The notes under the pieces were generated by a model. That model was not told where the DNA came from and made no database searches. It saw only the letters and a list, made by a program, of their open reading frames with translations. 12,265 bases of DNA from LMUY01 sp964245495 (GTDB lineage: Bacteria > Pseudomonadota > Alphaproteobacteria > Acetobacterales > Acetobacteraceae), in contig CAXTNC010000095.1 in the NCBI GenBank assembly GCA_964245495.1, positions 1 to 12,265 of the forward strand, in the 5' to 3' direction. Within the stretch, counting starts at the first letter, position 1. Every line of letters begins with the position of its first letter. The position numbers and the translations under genes are program-made. This document shows positions 4,869-12,265 of this stretch, in pieces.

Positions 4869-5356
4869 CATGCCAGCCGGCCTTCCCGCGCCGCATCGAA
4901 CACCGCCTTCTGCTGCGCCTTCAGGAAGGCGGTCTCGTCCTCCACCTCCAAGCCCAGGCCGCGGGCGCACTCGCAGAAGCCTTTCAGCGCCTCGGGCTTC
5001 ATCAGCCCGTCCACCATGTGCTCCTTGTTCACCACGATGGCCGACAGCATCGGCCAGCCCTTGCTGCTGGCGTGCTCGCTCACCGCCAGCAGGTGCCTGG
5101 GCATCGCGTGCGTCACCTTGTTCCAAATGGCGCCGCTGGCGTCCGCGATGTCCTTGTAGCTGACGAAGGCGCGGCGCTTGGCGTAGCCGGCGATGATGCC
5201 CATGGTGGTTTCCACGTCGAGCGTGCCGGTCTCGCGCCGGGCCAGCTCGGCGGTGGCCGCGGCGTAGGACGCCGCCGCCGTCTTGCCGCTCCGCTCGTGG
5301 TTCTCCACGATGATCTTGAGATCCTTGACGCTCTTGGTCCGCAAGTCGATTGCCAC
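4868..5356 (-). CDS. conserved-looking hypothetical protein between gatA and gatB
   Basis: A 162-residue cytoplasmic protein with no signal peptide or membrane segment. I cannot name a function. An N-terminal helical part (about 8-42) includes SVKDLKIIVENHERSG and AAATAELARRE. A middle part contains FVSYKDIADASGAIWNKV (64-81), which could be a small winged-helix-like fold, followed by RHLLAVSEHASSKGWPMLSA (87-106) and IVVNK (107-111). The C-terminal part has MKPEALKGFCECARGLGL (119-136) and AFLKAQQKAVFDAA (143-156). The arrangement 'P-L-S-x-I-V-V-N-K ... F-x-x-Q-x-x-V-F' reminds me of small phage- and proteobacterial hypothetical proteins, but this is weak memory, not a search. It starts at GTG 5356, 5 nt after the gatA stop, and ends 10 nt before gatB, so it is surely co-transcribed with them. 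Codon use matches the neighbours. Confidence 0.8.
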   Translation of the reverse strand: MAIDLRTKSVKDLKIIVENHERSGKTAAASYAAATAELARRETGTLDVETTMGIIAGYAKRRAFVSYKDIADASGAIWNKVTHAMPRHLLAVSEHASSKGWPMLSAIVVNKEHMVDGLMKPEALKGFCECARGLGLEVEDETAFLKAQQKAVFDAAREGRLA

Positions 5357-5361
5357 GCTGC

Positions 5362-6834
<1,473 letters not shown>

Positions 6835-6841
6835 CGGGTTG

Positions 6842-6928
6842 CACCCTCACCCCGGCCCTCTCCCGCAGGCGGGAGAGGGAGAAGGACAAAGCCCTCTCCC
6901 GCTGGCGGGAGAGGGTTGGGTGAGGGTG
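6842..6928. repeat. dispersed palindromic repeat (REP/BIME-like) between gatC and gatA
   Basis: Two copies of the same 24-nt hairpin, CCCTCTCCCGC - 2 nt - GCGGGAGAGGG, stand at 6856-6879 and 6892-6915. They are enclosed by an 11-bp outer inverted repeat CACCCTCACCC (6842-6852) / GGGTGAGGGTG (6918-6928). The whole can fold as a three-way structure on either strand. Sequences of the type CCCTCACCC...CCCTCTCCC are known to me as widespread repeats of many high-GC proteobacteria. It fills most of the spacer between two co-directional genes of one complex, so it may set their relative expression through RNA stability or partial termination. Confidence 0.9.
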
Positions 6929-6937
6929 GCAAGATGC

Positions 6938-7225
6938 TCACTCCACCACCTTCGGCACGGCGAAGAACCCGCCGGCACGGTCCGGCGCGTTGGCCAGCAC
7001 CTGCTCGGCGATGCCGCCGTCCGTCACCCGGTCCGCGCGCAGGCGCAGCGCCATGTCGGCGGCGCCGGTGAGCGGGGCCACCCCGTCCACGTCCACCTCG
7101 TTCAGCTGCTCGATCCAGCCGAGGATGCCGTTCAGCTGGGCTTGCAGCGGCGGCACCTGCTCCGGCGTCACGCGGATGCGGGCCAGGCTGGCGATGCGGC
7201 GGACGGTCGCGGGATCGAGCGACAT
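6938..7225 (-). CDS. gatC: Asp-tRNA(Asn)/Glu-tRNA(Gln) amidotransferase subunit C
   Basis: A 95-residue GatC, the small subunit that wraps around GatA and GatB and stabilises the complex. It begins SLDPATVRRIASLARIRV, the family's usual opening (VxxIAxLARI), continues with LQAQLNGILGWIEQLNEVDVDGVAPL (30s to 50s), and ends AGGFFAVPKVVE, the conserved C-terminal FFxVPKVxE motif. Start ATG 7225 is chosen because AAGGAG lies a few bases upstream and because family proteins begin at this point; the open frame extends 25 codons further but would run into the divergent ruvX. The first gene of the gat cluster; its promoter must lie in or near the 45-nt spacer shared with ruvX or within the start of ruvX. 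Confidence 0.95.
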   Translation of the reverse strand: MSLDPATVRRIASLARIRVTPEQVPPLQAQLNGILGWIEQLNEVDVDGVAPLTGAADMALRLRADRVTDGGIAEQVLANAPDRAGGFFAVPKVVE

Positions 7226-7270
7226 GAGGCTCCTTGGCGGGACGGTGAGGGGCGAGCATAACGGCAGCCC

Positions 7271-7762
7271 ATGCCGCTGTTCAACCTGACCGACCTGCAC
7301 GCCCGGCTGGGCCGCAACCAGCGCCTGCTCGGGCTTGACCCGGGCACGCGCACCATCGGGCTGGCGCTAAGCGACGTGCGCCGGGTGCTGGCCAGCCCGT
7401 TCGGCGCCTTGCGCCGGGGCAAGCTGGCGGAAGCGGCGGACGCGATCGGGGCGATCGCCAGGCGGGAGGACGTGGGCGGGCTGCTGGTGGGCCTGCCGTT
7501 GCAGATGGACGGGCGGCTGGGACCTGCGGCGCAGGCGGCGCGGGACTGGACGTTCGCGCTGACGGACGCCACGGGGCTGCCGGCAGCGATGTGGGACGAG
7601 CGGCTCAGCTCGGCGGAGGCGAACCGGGCGCTGACGGCGCAGGGCGCCAACCGGGCGCGCCGGGCCGCGTCGGTGGACCGGATGGCGGCGGCGGTGATCC
7701 TGCAGGCGGCGCTCGACTCGCTGCGGGCGTTCCCAGGCGCCGAGGCCGGGCCGGTGGAGTGA
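7271..7762 (+). CDS. ruvX: RuvX/YqgF-family Holliday junction resolvase-like protein (pre-16S rRNA nuclease)
   Basis: A 163-residue YqgF protein with an RNase H-like fold. In other bacteria the family takes part in 16S rRNA 5'-end maturation and has been linked to Holliday junction resolution. Motifs: LLGLDPGTRTIGLALSD (19-35) with catalytic D23; LLVGLPLQMDG (71-81); WDERLSSAEA (108-117) with E110; and SVDRMAAAVILQ (134-145) with D136, so all expected acidic residues are present. ATG 7271 is the only start that fits, though the ribosome site is weak. It is divergent from gatC with 45 nt between, an arrangement I recall as common in Alphaproteobacteria, and is followed after 7 nt by a methyltransferase gene. 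Confidence 0.93.
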   Translation: MPLFNLTDLHARLGRNQRLLGLDPGTRTIGLALSDVRRVLASPFGALRRGKLAEAADAIGAIARREDVGGLLVGLPLQMDGRLGPAAQAARDWTFALTDATGLPAAMWDERLSSAEANRALTAQGANRARRAASVDRMAAAVILQAALDSLRAFPGAEAGPVE

Positions 7763-7769
7763 GCGGTTG

Positions 7770-8501
7770 ATGGACGCAGCGGCACCGAAGCCTGCCAGTC
7801 TCAGGCCGTGGCGCGGCCGCCTCGCCGCCTGGCGCTTCATCTCGCCGCGCGACATCGGGCTGTTCCTGCGCAGCGCCCGCACGGACGCGGCGATCGCCCG
7901 CATCCGGCAGCGGGACGGCGACCAGGCCGCGTTCGAGCAGGCCTATGCCGGCGGCGACCCATGGGCCTCCGGCGAGAGCCGCTACCTGTACCAACGGCGC
8001 AAGTACGAGGTGATCGCCGGGCTGCTGCCGGATCGCCGGTTCGGCCGCGCCTTGGACCTGGGCACCGGGCTGGGACTGCTGGCGCGCCGCATCGCCGAGC
8101 GGGCCGATAGCGTGCTGGGGCTGGACATCTCCCTCGGCGCGGTCGAGGCGGCGCGGGCCAGGCATGGCGACGTGCCGAACCTGCTGTTCGAGCAGGGGGA
8201 CGTGCGGGAGCTGCCAGCCTCGCTGGATGGCGGCTTCGACCTCGTGGTGATCGCCGACATGCTCTACTACCTGCCGCGGCCGATCACCGACGCGGTGCTC
8301 AAAGCGACGGCGCTGCGCATCGCGGCGCTCTTGAAGCCCGGCGGCGTGTGCTTGCTGGCGAACCACTACTTCTTCTCGGCCGACGCGGACAGCCGGCTGT
8401 CCCGGCGCATCCACGACGCGTTCGCCTGGTCGCCGGGCTTCGAGGTGGCCAGCGAGCACCGCAGGCCGTTCTACCTTGTCTCCGTGCTCGCAAGGGCATG
8501 A
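7770..8501 (+). CDS. class I SAM-dependent methyltransferase, NodS-like
   Basis: A 243-residue predicted methyltransferase. Motif I is ALDLGTGLGLLARRIAE (94-110), motif post-I VLGLDIS (115-121), motif II GDVRELPA...FDLVVIADMLYYL (143-168), and motif III LLKPGGVCLLANHY (187-200). Upstream, DPWASGESRYLYQRRKYE (63-80) resembles the DPW...RKY signature of NodS-type N-methyltransferases, which in rhizobia methylate a chito-oligosaccharide; here there are no nod genes, so the substrate is unknown. The N-terminal 50 residues are basic and partly helical. ATG 7770 is preferred over TTG 7767; GGAG lies 10 nt upstream inside the end of ruvX. It is 7 nt after ruvX, so the two are probably one transcript. 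It ends convergent to the OmpA-family gene 43 nt away. Confidence 0.85.
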   Translation: MDAAAPKPASLRPWRGRLAAWRFISPRDIGLFLRSARTDAAIARIRQRDGDQAAFEQAYAGGDPWASGESRYLYQRRKYEVIAGLLPDRRFGRALDLGTGLGLLARRIAERADSVLGLDISLGAVEAARARHGDVPNLLFEQGDVRELPASLDGGFDLVVIADMLYYLPRPITDAVLKATALRIAALLKPGGVCLLANHYFFSADADSRLSRRIHDAFAWSPGFEVASEHRRPFYLVSVLARA

Positions 8502-8544
8502 CGGCCTGCCGCTGGCGGTGGCTTCGTGCCATGGGCGTCCTGCG

Positions 8545-9633
8545 TCAACGCATGATGATGAGCACGCGGCGGTTTTGCGGCTCCCGGACACCCGGAACAG
8601 TCGCCACCAGCGGCCGCGTGTCGCCGAATGCCTGAATCAGGATTTCCGAGGCCGGCACGCCCTGCCGGACGAGTTCGCCGGCCACCACCTGCGCGCGGCG
8701 CAGCGAGAGCCGCTGATTGTATTGCGGCGAGCCAGACCGGTCAGCGTTGCCTTGGACCTCGATGCGGCTGGGATGGATGCGGGCGCTGTCCTGGGCGAAT
8801 TCAGCGATGATCTGCCGGGCGCGGTCCGTCAGGTCCACACGATCCCAGTCAAAGAATATCAGGCAAGCAAGCTCCCGTTCGGCGAGCGCGCGCGCTGGAG
8901 GCGCGGGCGCAACCATTGGCCGCGGCGGCGATCCGAACGCGTAGCGGATGCCGAACAGGATTTCGTGGTTGAAGATGTTGCCGAACGTGGCGCGCGGCAC
9001 CTGAAGCACGCCATTCACGGTGTTGCCGGACCCGGCGCCACGGTCATAGGCCGGGGGAGTGAGCACGCCGACAAAGCGGTACTCCGCCGTGAGCGACAAG
9101 CCCGCAACGGCGCGGACCGGATAGCCTGCGCCCGCCATGGCCTGATAGGCAAAGGCCCCTGCCTGCTCGGTGCCGCCGCTGGAAACGGCTTGCCGGGCGG
9201 AACTGGAATTGACGTGGGCGAGTGCGACTTCCTGATATCCGACGCCCAACCCGACATAGGGAACGACCGGCAGAGGCAAGGCGACATCATAGAGCGCGTT
9301 CAGGAAGCCGCCATGTTGCCGCTCCGATCCACCAGCCCGCTCCGGCTGCCCAAGCTTGACCCCGCGGACGTGGTTGTCGGCGTAGTCGCCCTCCACCTCG
9401 ACCCGGATGCTGTTGCCGAGGCCGTAGCCCAGGCTGCCGGCGACCGCCGGGCCAGGATCGAACTTGTAGCTGCGCTTCAGCGGCCCGAGGCTGTTGGAGG
9501 GCTTCTCGATCTGGTCTTGCAGGAAATCCACCCCCGCCCCCAGCCCCACGTAGAGGCCGCTCACAGGCTAGGCCGCCGCTTGGTGCTGGAGGACCGCAAG
9601 GGTGATGAGGGCGACGGCGCAGCGACGTGTCAT
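8545..9633 (-). pseudogene. OmpA-family outer membrane protein gene with in-frame TAG after the signal peptide
   Basis: From ATG 9633 the frame codes for a clear Sec signal: MTRR, hydrophobic CAVALITLAVL, then QHQAAA. Codon 22 (9568-9570) is TAG, and the same frame continues PVSGLYVGLGAGV without further stops to TGA 8545. The body is a complete OmpA-type porin: an N-terminal beta-barrel of about 225 residues (repeated aromatic/Gly strands such as YVGLGVGYQEV and LTAEYRFVGVL), a Pro/Ala linker, and a C-terminal OmpA peptidoglycan-binding domain with FFDWDRVDLT, IEVQGNADRSGSPQYNQRLSLRRA and FGDTRP. Changing TAG to CAG would give AAA followed by QPVSG, an ideal signal-peptidase site. The GTG at 9564 could start a protein without a signal, which would not reach the outer membrane. 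So this is a very recent pseudogene, a suppressed amber, or a sequencing error. The gene stands alone, convergent with the methyltransferase. Confidence 0.85.
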
Positions 9634-9681
9634 TGACGTGACTGACTCGATGATTATGAATGCCATCGTATTGGCCATCTT

Positions 9682-9720
9682 GGTTAAGCAACAGGATGCA
9701 AGCTGCGGTCTTGCTCAACC
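9682..9720. promoter_or_regulatory. inverted repeat in the ompA-like / CoA-ligase divergent spacer
   Basis: GGTTAAGCAA (9682-9691) and TTGCTCAACC (9711-9720) are complementary at 9 of 10 positions with a 19-nt spacer. The surrounding 9640-9720 stretch is clearly lower in G+C than the genes, as promoter regions here would be. It may be an operator for the OmpA-family gene (minus) or the CoA-ligase operon (plus). No known binding site is recognised. The rest of the 206-nt spacer contains no gene. Confidence 0.35.
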
Positions 9721-9791
9721 GGCCGATGACGTGTCCCGCATGCCGCATGGACGGCGGGGACGCTTCGGGACCAGCCGCCCTAGCCGCGGCA

Positions 9792-9821
9792 CGGGCGGTC
9801 AAGTAAAGCCAGTGCCGCCCG
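9792..9821 (+). repeat. 7-bp inverted repeat in the leader of the CoA-ligase gene
   Basis: CGGGCGG (9792-9798) and CCGCCCG (9815-9821) are perfect complements around 16 nt that include the A-rich AAGTAAAG. It ends 18 nt before ATG 9840, next to the GGAG elements (9821-9824, 9826-9829) that probably serve as ribosome site. A leader hairpin or a regulator site are both possible; in such G+C-rich DNA the match could also be chance. Confidence 0.3.
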
Positions 9822-9839
9822 GAGCGGAGTGACGGCGGC

Positions 9840-11354
9840 ATGCAATCGACTGTGTGGGACCTCGTCGCTTCCGTCACGGGCGAGCGCGCAATCGGCGCGC
9901 CCGGGCGGCCCTGGCTGGACGGCCCCGGCCTGCGCGGCTTGGCCGGGGCGGTGCGCGCCGTCCTGGCCGCTGCCGGCATCGGCGCGGGCGACCGGGTGGC
10001 GATCGTGCTGCCGAACGGGCCGGAGATGGCGACCGCCTTCCTCGCCGTCGCCGCCAGCTGCTGCGCCGCGCCGCTGAACCCGGCCTATACGGCGGACGAG
10101 TTCGAGTTCTATCTGTCCGACCTGCAACCGGCGGCCATCCTGCTGGCGGCGGGGGAGGCCGGGCCGGCGCGGGACGTGGCGGACCGGCTGGGGCTGCCGA
10201 TCCTGCGGCTGCATCCGGAGGGGGGCGCCGCCGGGTCGTTCCGGCTCGACGCATCCGGCCTGCCGTCCGACTCGGATGCGACGCCGCGGCCAGTGCGGCC
10301 GGAGGACCCGGCGCTGGTGCTGCACACCTCCGGCACCACGGCGCGGCCCAAGATCGTGCCGTTGACCCAGGCCAACCTGGCGGCCTCCGCCCGGCACATC
10401 GCGGCGGCGCTGGCGCTCAGCCCGGCGGACACGTGCCTGAACGTGATGCCGCTGTTCCACATCCATGGGCTGGTGGCGGCGGTGTCCGCCTCCCTGTCGG
10501 CCGGGGCGGCCGTGTGCTGCACGCCCGGGTTCAACGCGTTCAAGTTCGGCGAGTGGCTCCGGGAGGTGCGGCCCACCTGGTACACCGCCGTGCCCACCAT
10601 GCACCAGGCGATCCTGATGCGGATGCGCAGCCACCCAGGAACCGCCCGCGCGGCGGGGCTGCGCTTCATCCGCTCCTCCAGCGCCTCCTTGCCGCCGCAG
10701 GTGATGGCGGAGCTGGAGGAGGTGTTCGGCGCCCCCGTGATCGAGGCGTACGGCATGACGGAGGCCGCGCACCAGATGGCGTCCAACCCGCTGCCGCCGC
10801 GCGCGCGCAAGCCCGGGGCGGTGGGCGTCGCCGCCGGGCCGGAGATCGCCGTGATGGACGAGGGCGGCGCGCTGCTGCCGCAAGGCGCGGTGGGCGAGGT
10901 GGTGATCCGCGGCCCGAACGTGACGCCGGGCTACGACAACAACCCGGCCGCCAACGCCCGCGCGTTCACGGATGGCTGGTTCCGCACCGGGGACCAGGGC
11001 CGGGTGGACGCGGAGGGCTACCTGTTCCTCACCGGGCGGCTGAAGGAGCAGATCAACCGCGGCGGCGAGAAGGTCAGCCCGCTGGAGGTGGATGTGGTGC
11101 TGCTGGACCACCCGGCGGTGGCGCAGGCCTGCACCTTCGGCATCCCGCACGACAAGCTGGGCGAGGAGGTGGGCGCCATCGTGGTGCCCCGCCCCGGCGA
11201 AAGCGTGACGGAGGCGGACATCCGGGCGTTCGCCGCCGCTCGGCTGGCCGCGTTCAAGGTGCCGCGCAAGGTGCTGGTGATGGACGACATTCCCAAGGGC
11301 GCCACCGGCAAGGTGCAGCGCATCGGGCTGGCGGCCAAGCTCGGGCTGGCCTGA
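9840..11354 (+). CDS. oxalate--CoA ligase-like acyl-CoA synthetase (AAE3/Pcs60 type, ANL superfamily)
   Basis: A 504-residue AMP-forming ligase predicted to activate a small carboxylate through an acyl-adenylate to its CoA thioester. ANL motifs are all present: LHTSGTTARPKIVPLT (161-176), MPLFHIHGL (203-211), EAYGMTEAAHQMASNPLPP (302-320), GWFRTGDQGRVD (379-390), LTGRLKEQINRGGEKVSP (397-414), and the catalytic Lys K491 in GATGKVQR. The block AYGMTEA.HQM.SN.LPP and INRGGEKVSPLEVD closely recall plant AAE3 and yeast Pcs60, which are oxalyl-CoA synthetases; this is the reason for the substrate guess. Length fits that family. The start is ATG 9840 with GGAG 10 nt upstream. Its stop overlaps the start of a ketopantoate-reductase-family gene by one base (TGATG), so the two are translationally coupled. 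Family membership is firm; oxalate as substrate is inferred. Confidence 0.9.
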   Translation: MQSTVWDLVASVTGERAIGAPGRPWLDGPGLRGLAGAVRAVLAAAGIGAGDRVAIVLPNGPEMATAFLAVAASCCAAPLNPAYTADEFEFYLSDLQPAAILLAAGEAGPARDVADRLGLPILRLHPEGGAAGSFRLDASGLPSDSDATPRPVRPEDPALVLHTSGTTARPKIVPLTQANLAASARHIAAALALSPADTCLNVMPLFHIHGLVAAVSASLSAGAAVCCTPGFNAFKFGEWLREVRPTWYTAVPTMHQAILMRMRSHPGTARAAGLRFIRSSSASLPPQVMAELEEVFGAPVIEAYGMTEAAHQMASNPLPPRARKPGAVGVAAGPEIAVMDEGGALLPQGAVGEVVIRGPNVTPGYDNNPAANARAFTDGWFRTGDQGRVDAEGYLFLTGRLKEQINRGGEKVSPLEVDVVLLDHPAVAQACTFGIPHDKLGEEVGAIVVPRPGESVTEADIRAFAAARLAAFKVPRKVLVMDDIPKGATGKVQRIGLAAKLGLA

Positions 11355-12265
11355 TGGCGAGCGCAAGCGCCGCCGCGCCCAGCATCTGCGTGTTCGGGGC
11401 CGGGGCGATCGGCGGCACCATGGCGGCCAAGCTGGAAGCGGCGGGCACGGCCGTCAACCTTGTGGCGCGCGGCGAGCACCTCGCGGCGGTGCAGCGCAAC
11501 GGGCTGGTGCTGCATTCCGGCGGCGAGCGCATCGTCACCCGGCCGCACGCCGTGGCGCATGGCGACGCGATCGGGCCGCAGGACTACCTGCTGGTCACGC
11601 TGAAGGCGCACTCGCTGGAGCCGGCGCTGCCGCAGCTGGCCCCCTTGGTCGGCCCGGGCACGACGATCGTGAGCGCGGTGAACGGCGTGCCGTGGTGGTA
11701 CGCCCACGGCCTGCCTGAGCCGTGGGGCGGACGCCGGGTGGCGGCGGTGGACCCGTCCGGCGCGCTGTGGGAGGCGCTGCCGCCGGGCCAGTGCCTGGGC
11801 TGCATCGTCCATCCCGCCGCCACCGTGGCCGCGCCCGGGGTGATCGAGCACACCTACGGCGACCGCTTCAGCCTGGGCGAGCCGGACGGCCAAAGGTCGG
11901 AGCGGGCTGCGGCGCTGTCCGCCCTGCTGATCGCCGCCGGGCTGAAGGCGCCGGTGCGCCCGCGCATCCGCGACGAGCTGTGGGTCAAGCTGTGGGGCAA
12001 CCTGGCGTTCAACCCGCTCAGCGCGCTGACGGGGGCGACGCTGGACGTGCTCACGGCCGATCCGGGCACCCGCGGCGTGGCGCGGGCGATGATGCTGGAA
12101 GGCCAGGCCGTCGGCGAGGGCCTGGGCGTGCGCTTCGCGATCGACGTGGACAAGCGGATCGAGGGTGCTTCGGAGGTGGGGCGGCACAAGACCTCCATGC
12201 TGCAGGACCTGGAGCTGGGCCGGCCGCTGGAGATCGAGGCGCTGCTGGGGGCGGTGGTGGAGATG
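11354..12265 (+). CDS. 2-dehydropantoate 2-reductase (KPR/PanE)-family protein, possible oxalyl-CoA reductase (partial)
   Basis: 304 residues are visible; the frame is open at the window end and probably lacks only 20-40 residues. The N-terminal Rossmann fold has ICVFGAGAIGGTMAAKL (11-27) for NADPH, and VARGEHL (37-43). The KPR core shows VTLKAHSLE (81-89), VNGVPWWY (109-116), GCIVHPAATVAAPGVIEH (149-166), LWVKLWGNLAFNPLSALT (209-226) with catalytic K212 and N216, and HKTSMLQDLELGRPLEIEALLG (278-299). The double Trp and KLWGN versions belong to a KPR subgroup distinct from housekeeping PanE of E. coli. A KPR-family protein (PanE2) has been assigned as oxalyl-CoA reductase in Methylorubrum extorquens; the 1-nt overlap with an oxalate-CoA-ligase-like gene makes the same role attractive here. 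A role in pantothenate synthesis or on another 2-oxo acid remains possible. Confidence 0.88.
   Translation, partial: MASASAAAPSICVFGAGAIGGTMAAKLEAAGTAVNLVARGEHLAAVQRNGLVLHSGGERIVTRPHAVAHGDAIGPQDYLLVTLKAHSLEPALPQLAPLVGPGTTIVSAVNGVPWWYAHGLPEPWGGRRVAAVDPSGALWEALPPGQCLGCIVHPAATVAAPGVIEHTYGDRFSLGEPDGQRSERAAALSALLIAAGLKAPVRPRIRDELWVKLWGNLAFNPLSALTGATLDVLTADPGTRGVARAMMLEGQAVGEGLGVRFAIDVDKRIEGASEVGRHKTSMLQDLELGRPLEIEALLGAVVEM

Noticed and set aside
3169..5163. Long plus-strand open frame of 664 codons opposite gatB and the unknown gene
   Set aside because: It is antisense to clear gatB coding sequence, has low-complexity Ala/Gly/Val/His composition, and shows no domain; such shadows are usual in high-GC DNA.
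9780..11366. Minus-strand open frame of 528 codons opposite the CoA ligase
   Set aside because: The plus strand encodes a complete ANL enzyme with all motifs; the minus frame is compositional shadow.

Overview
The window looks like a chromosomal segment of a high-GC alphaproteobacterium. The base composition (most genes roughly 65-75% G+C by eye), a gatC/gatA/gatB cluster divergent from ruvX, a LexA-type box of the alphaproteobacterial kind (GAAC-N7-GAAC), and a PEP-CTERM protein together suggest Rhodospirillales, possibly Acetobacteraceae. That placement is inference; no rRNA or other strong phylogenetic marker was used. A run of 100 N at 1066-1165 marks an assembly gap.

Layout. 1-117 is the tail of a PEP-CTERM surface protein; after a hairpin comes a short-form undecaprenyl-phosphate sugar transferase (218-958). 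Convergent to it is a Uma2-family gene (1016-1283, minus) whose middle is lost in the gap. 1284-1427 is a divergent regulatory region with an inverted repeat and a perfect SOS-like box. 1428-3145 holds the most striking locus: a 499-residue protein ending in a colicin E9/pyocin-type HNH DNase domain, overlapping by 4 nt a small colicin-type immunity gene. The nuclease tip, the immunity gene and the following spacer drop to about 50-60% G+C, against about 72-77% upstream, as expected for a swapped toxin/immunity cassette. 3146-3414 has no gene but several inverted repeats and two tandem hairpins.

3415-7225 (minus) is gatC, a double-hairpin dispersed repeat, gatA, a small conserved-looking unknown gene, then gatB: the glutamyl/aspartyl-tRNA amidotransferase. 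Divergent from gatC are ruvX and a NodS-like methyltransferase (7271-8501). Convergent to these is an OmpA-family porin gene (8545-9633, minus) whose signal peptide is followed directly by an in-frame TAG. After a 206-bp divergent spacer with inverted repeats, 9840-12265 (plus) holds an oxalate--CoA-ligase-like acyl-CoA synthetase overlapping by 1 nt a ketopantoate-reductase-family gene cut by the window end. Together these two could convert oxalate to glyoxylate.

The least ordinary system is the apparently SOS-controlled DNase bacteriocin and immunity pair. Its N-terminal two thirds match nothing I recognise, and two usual HNH active-site positions are altered.
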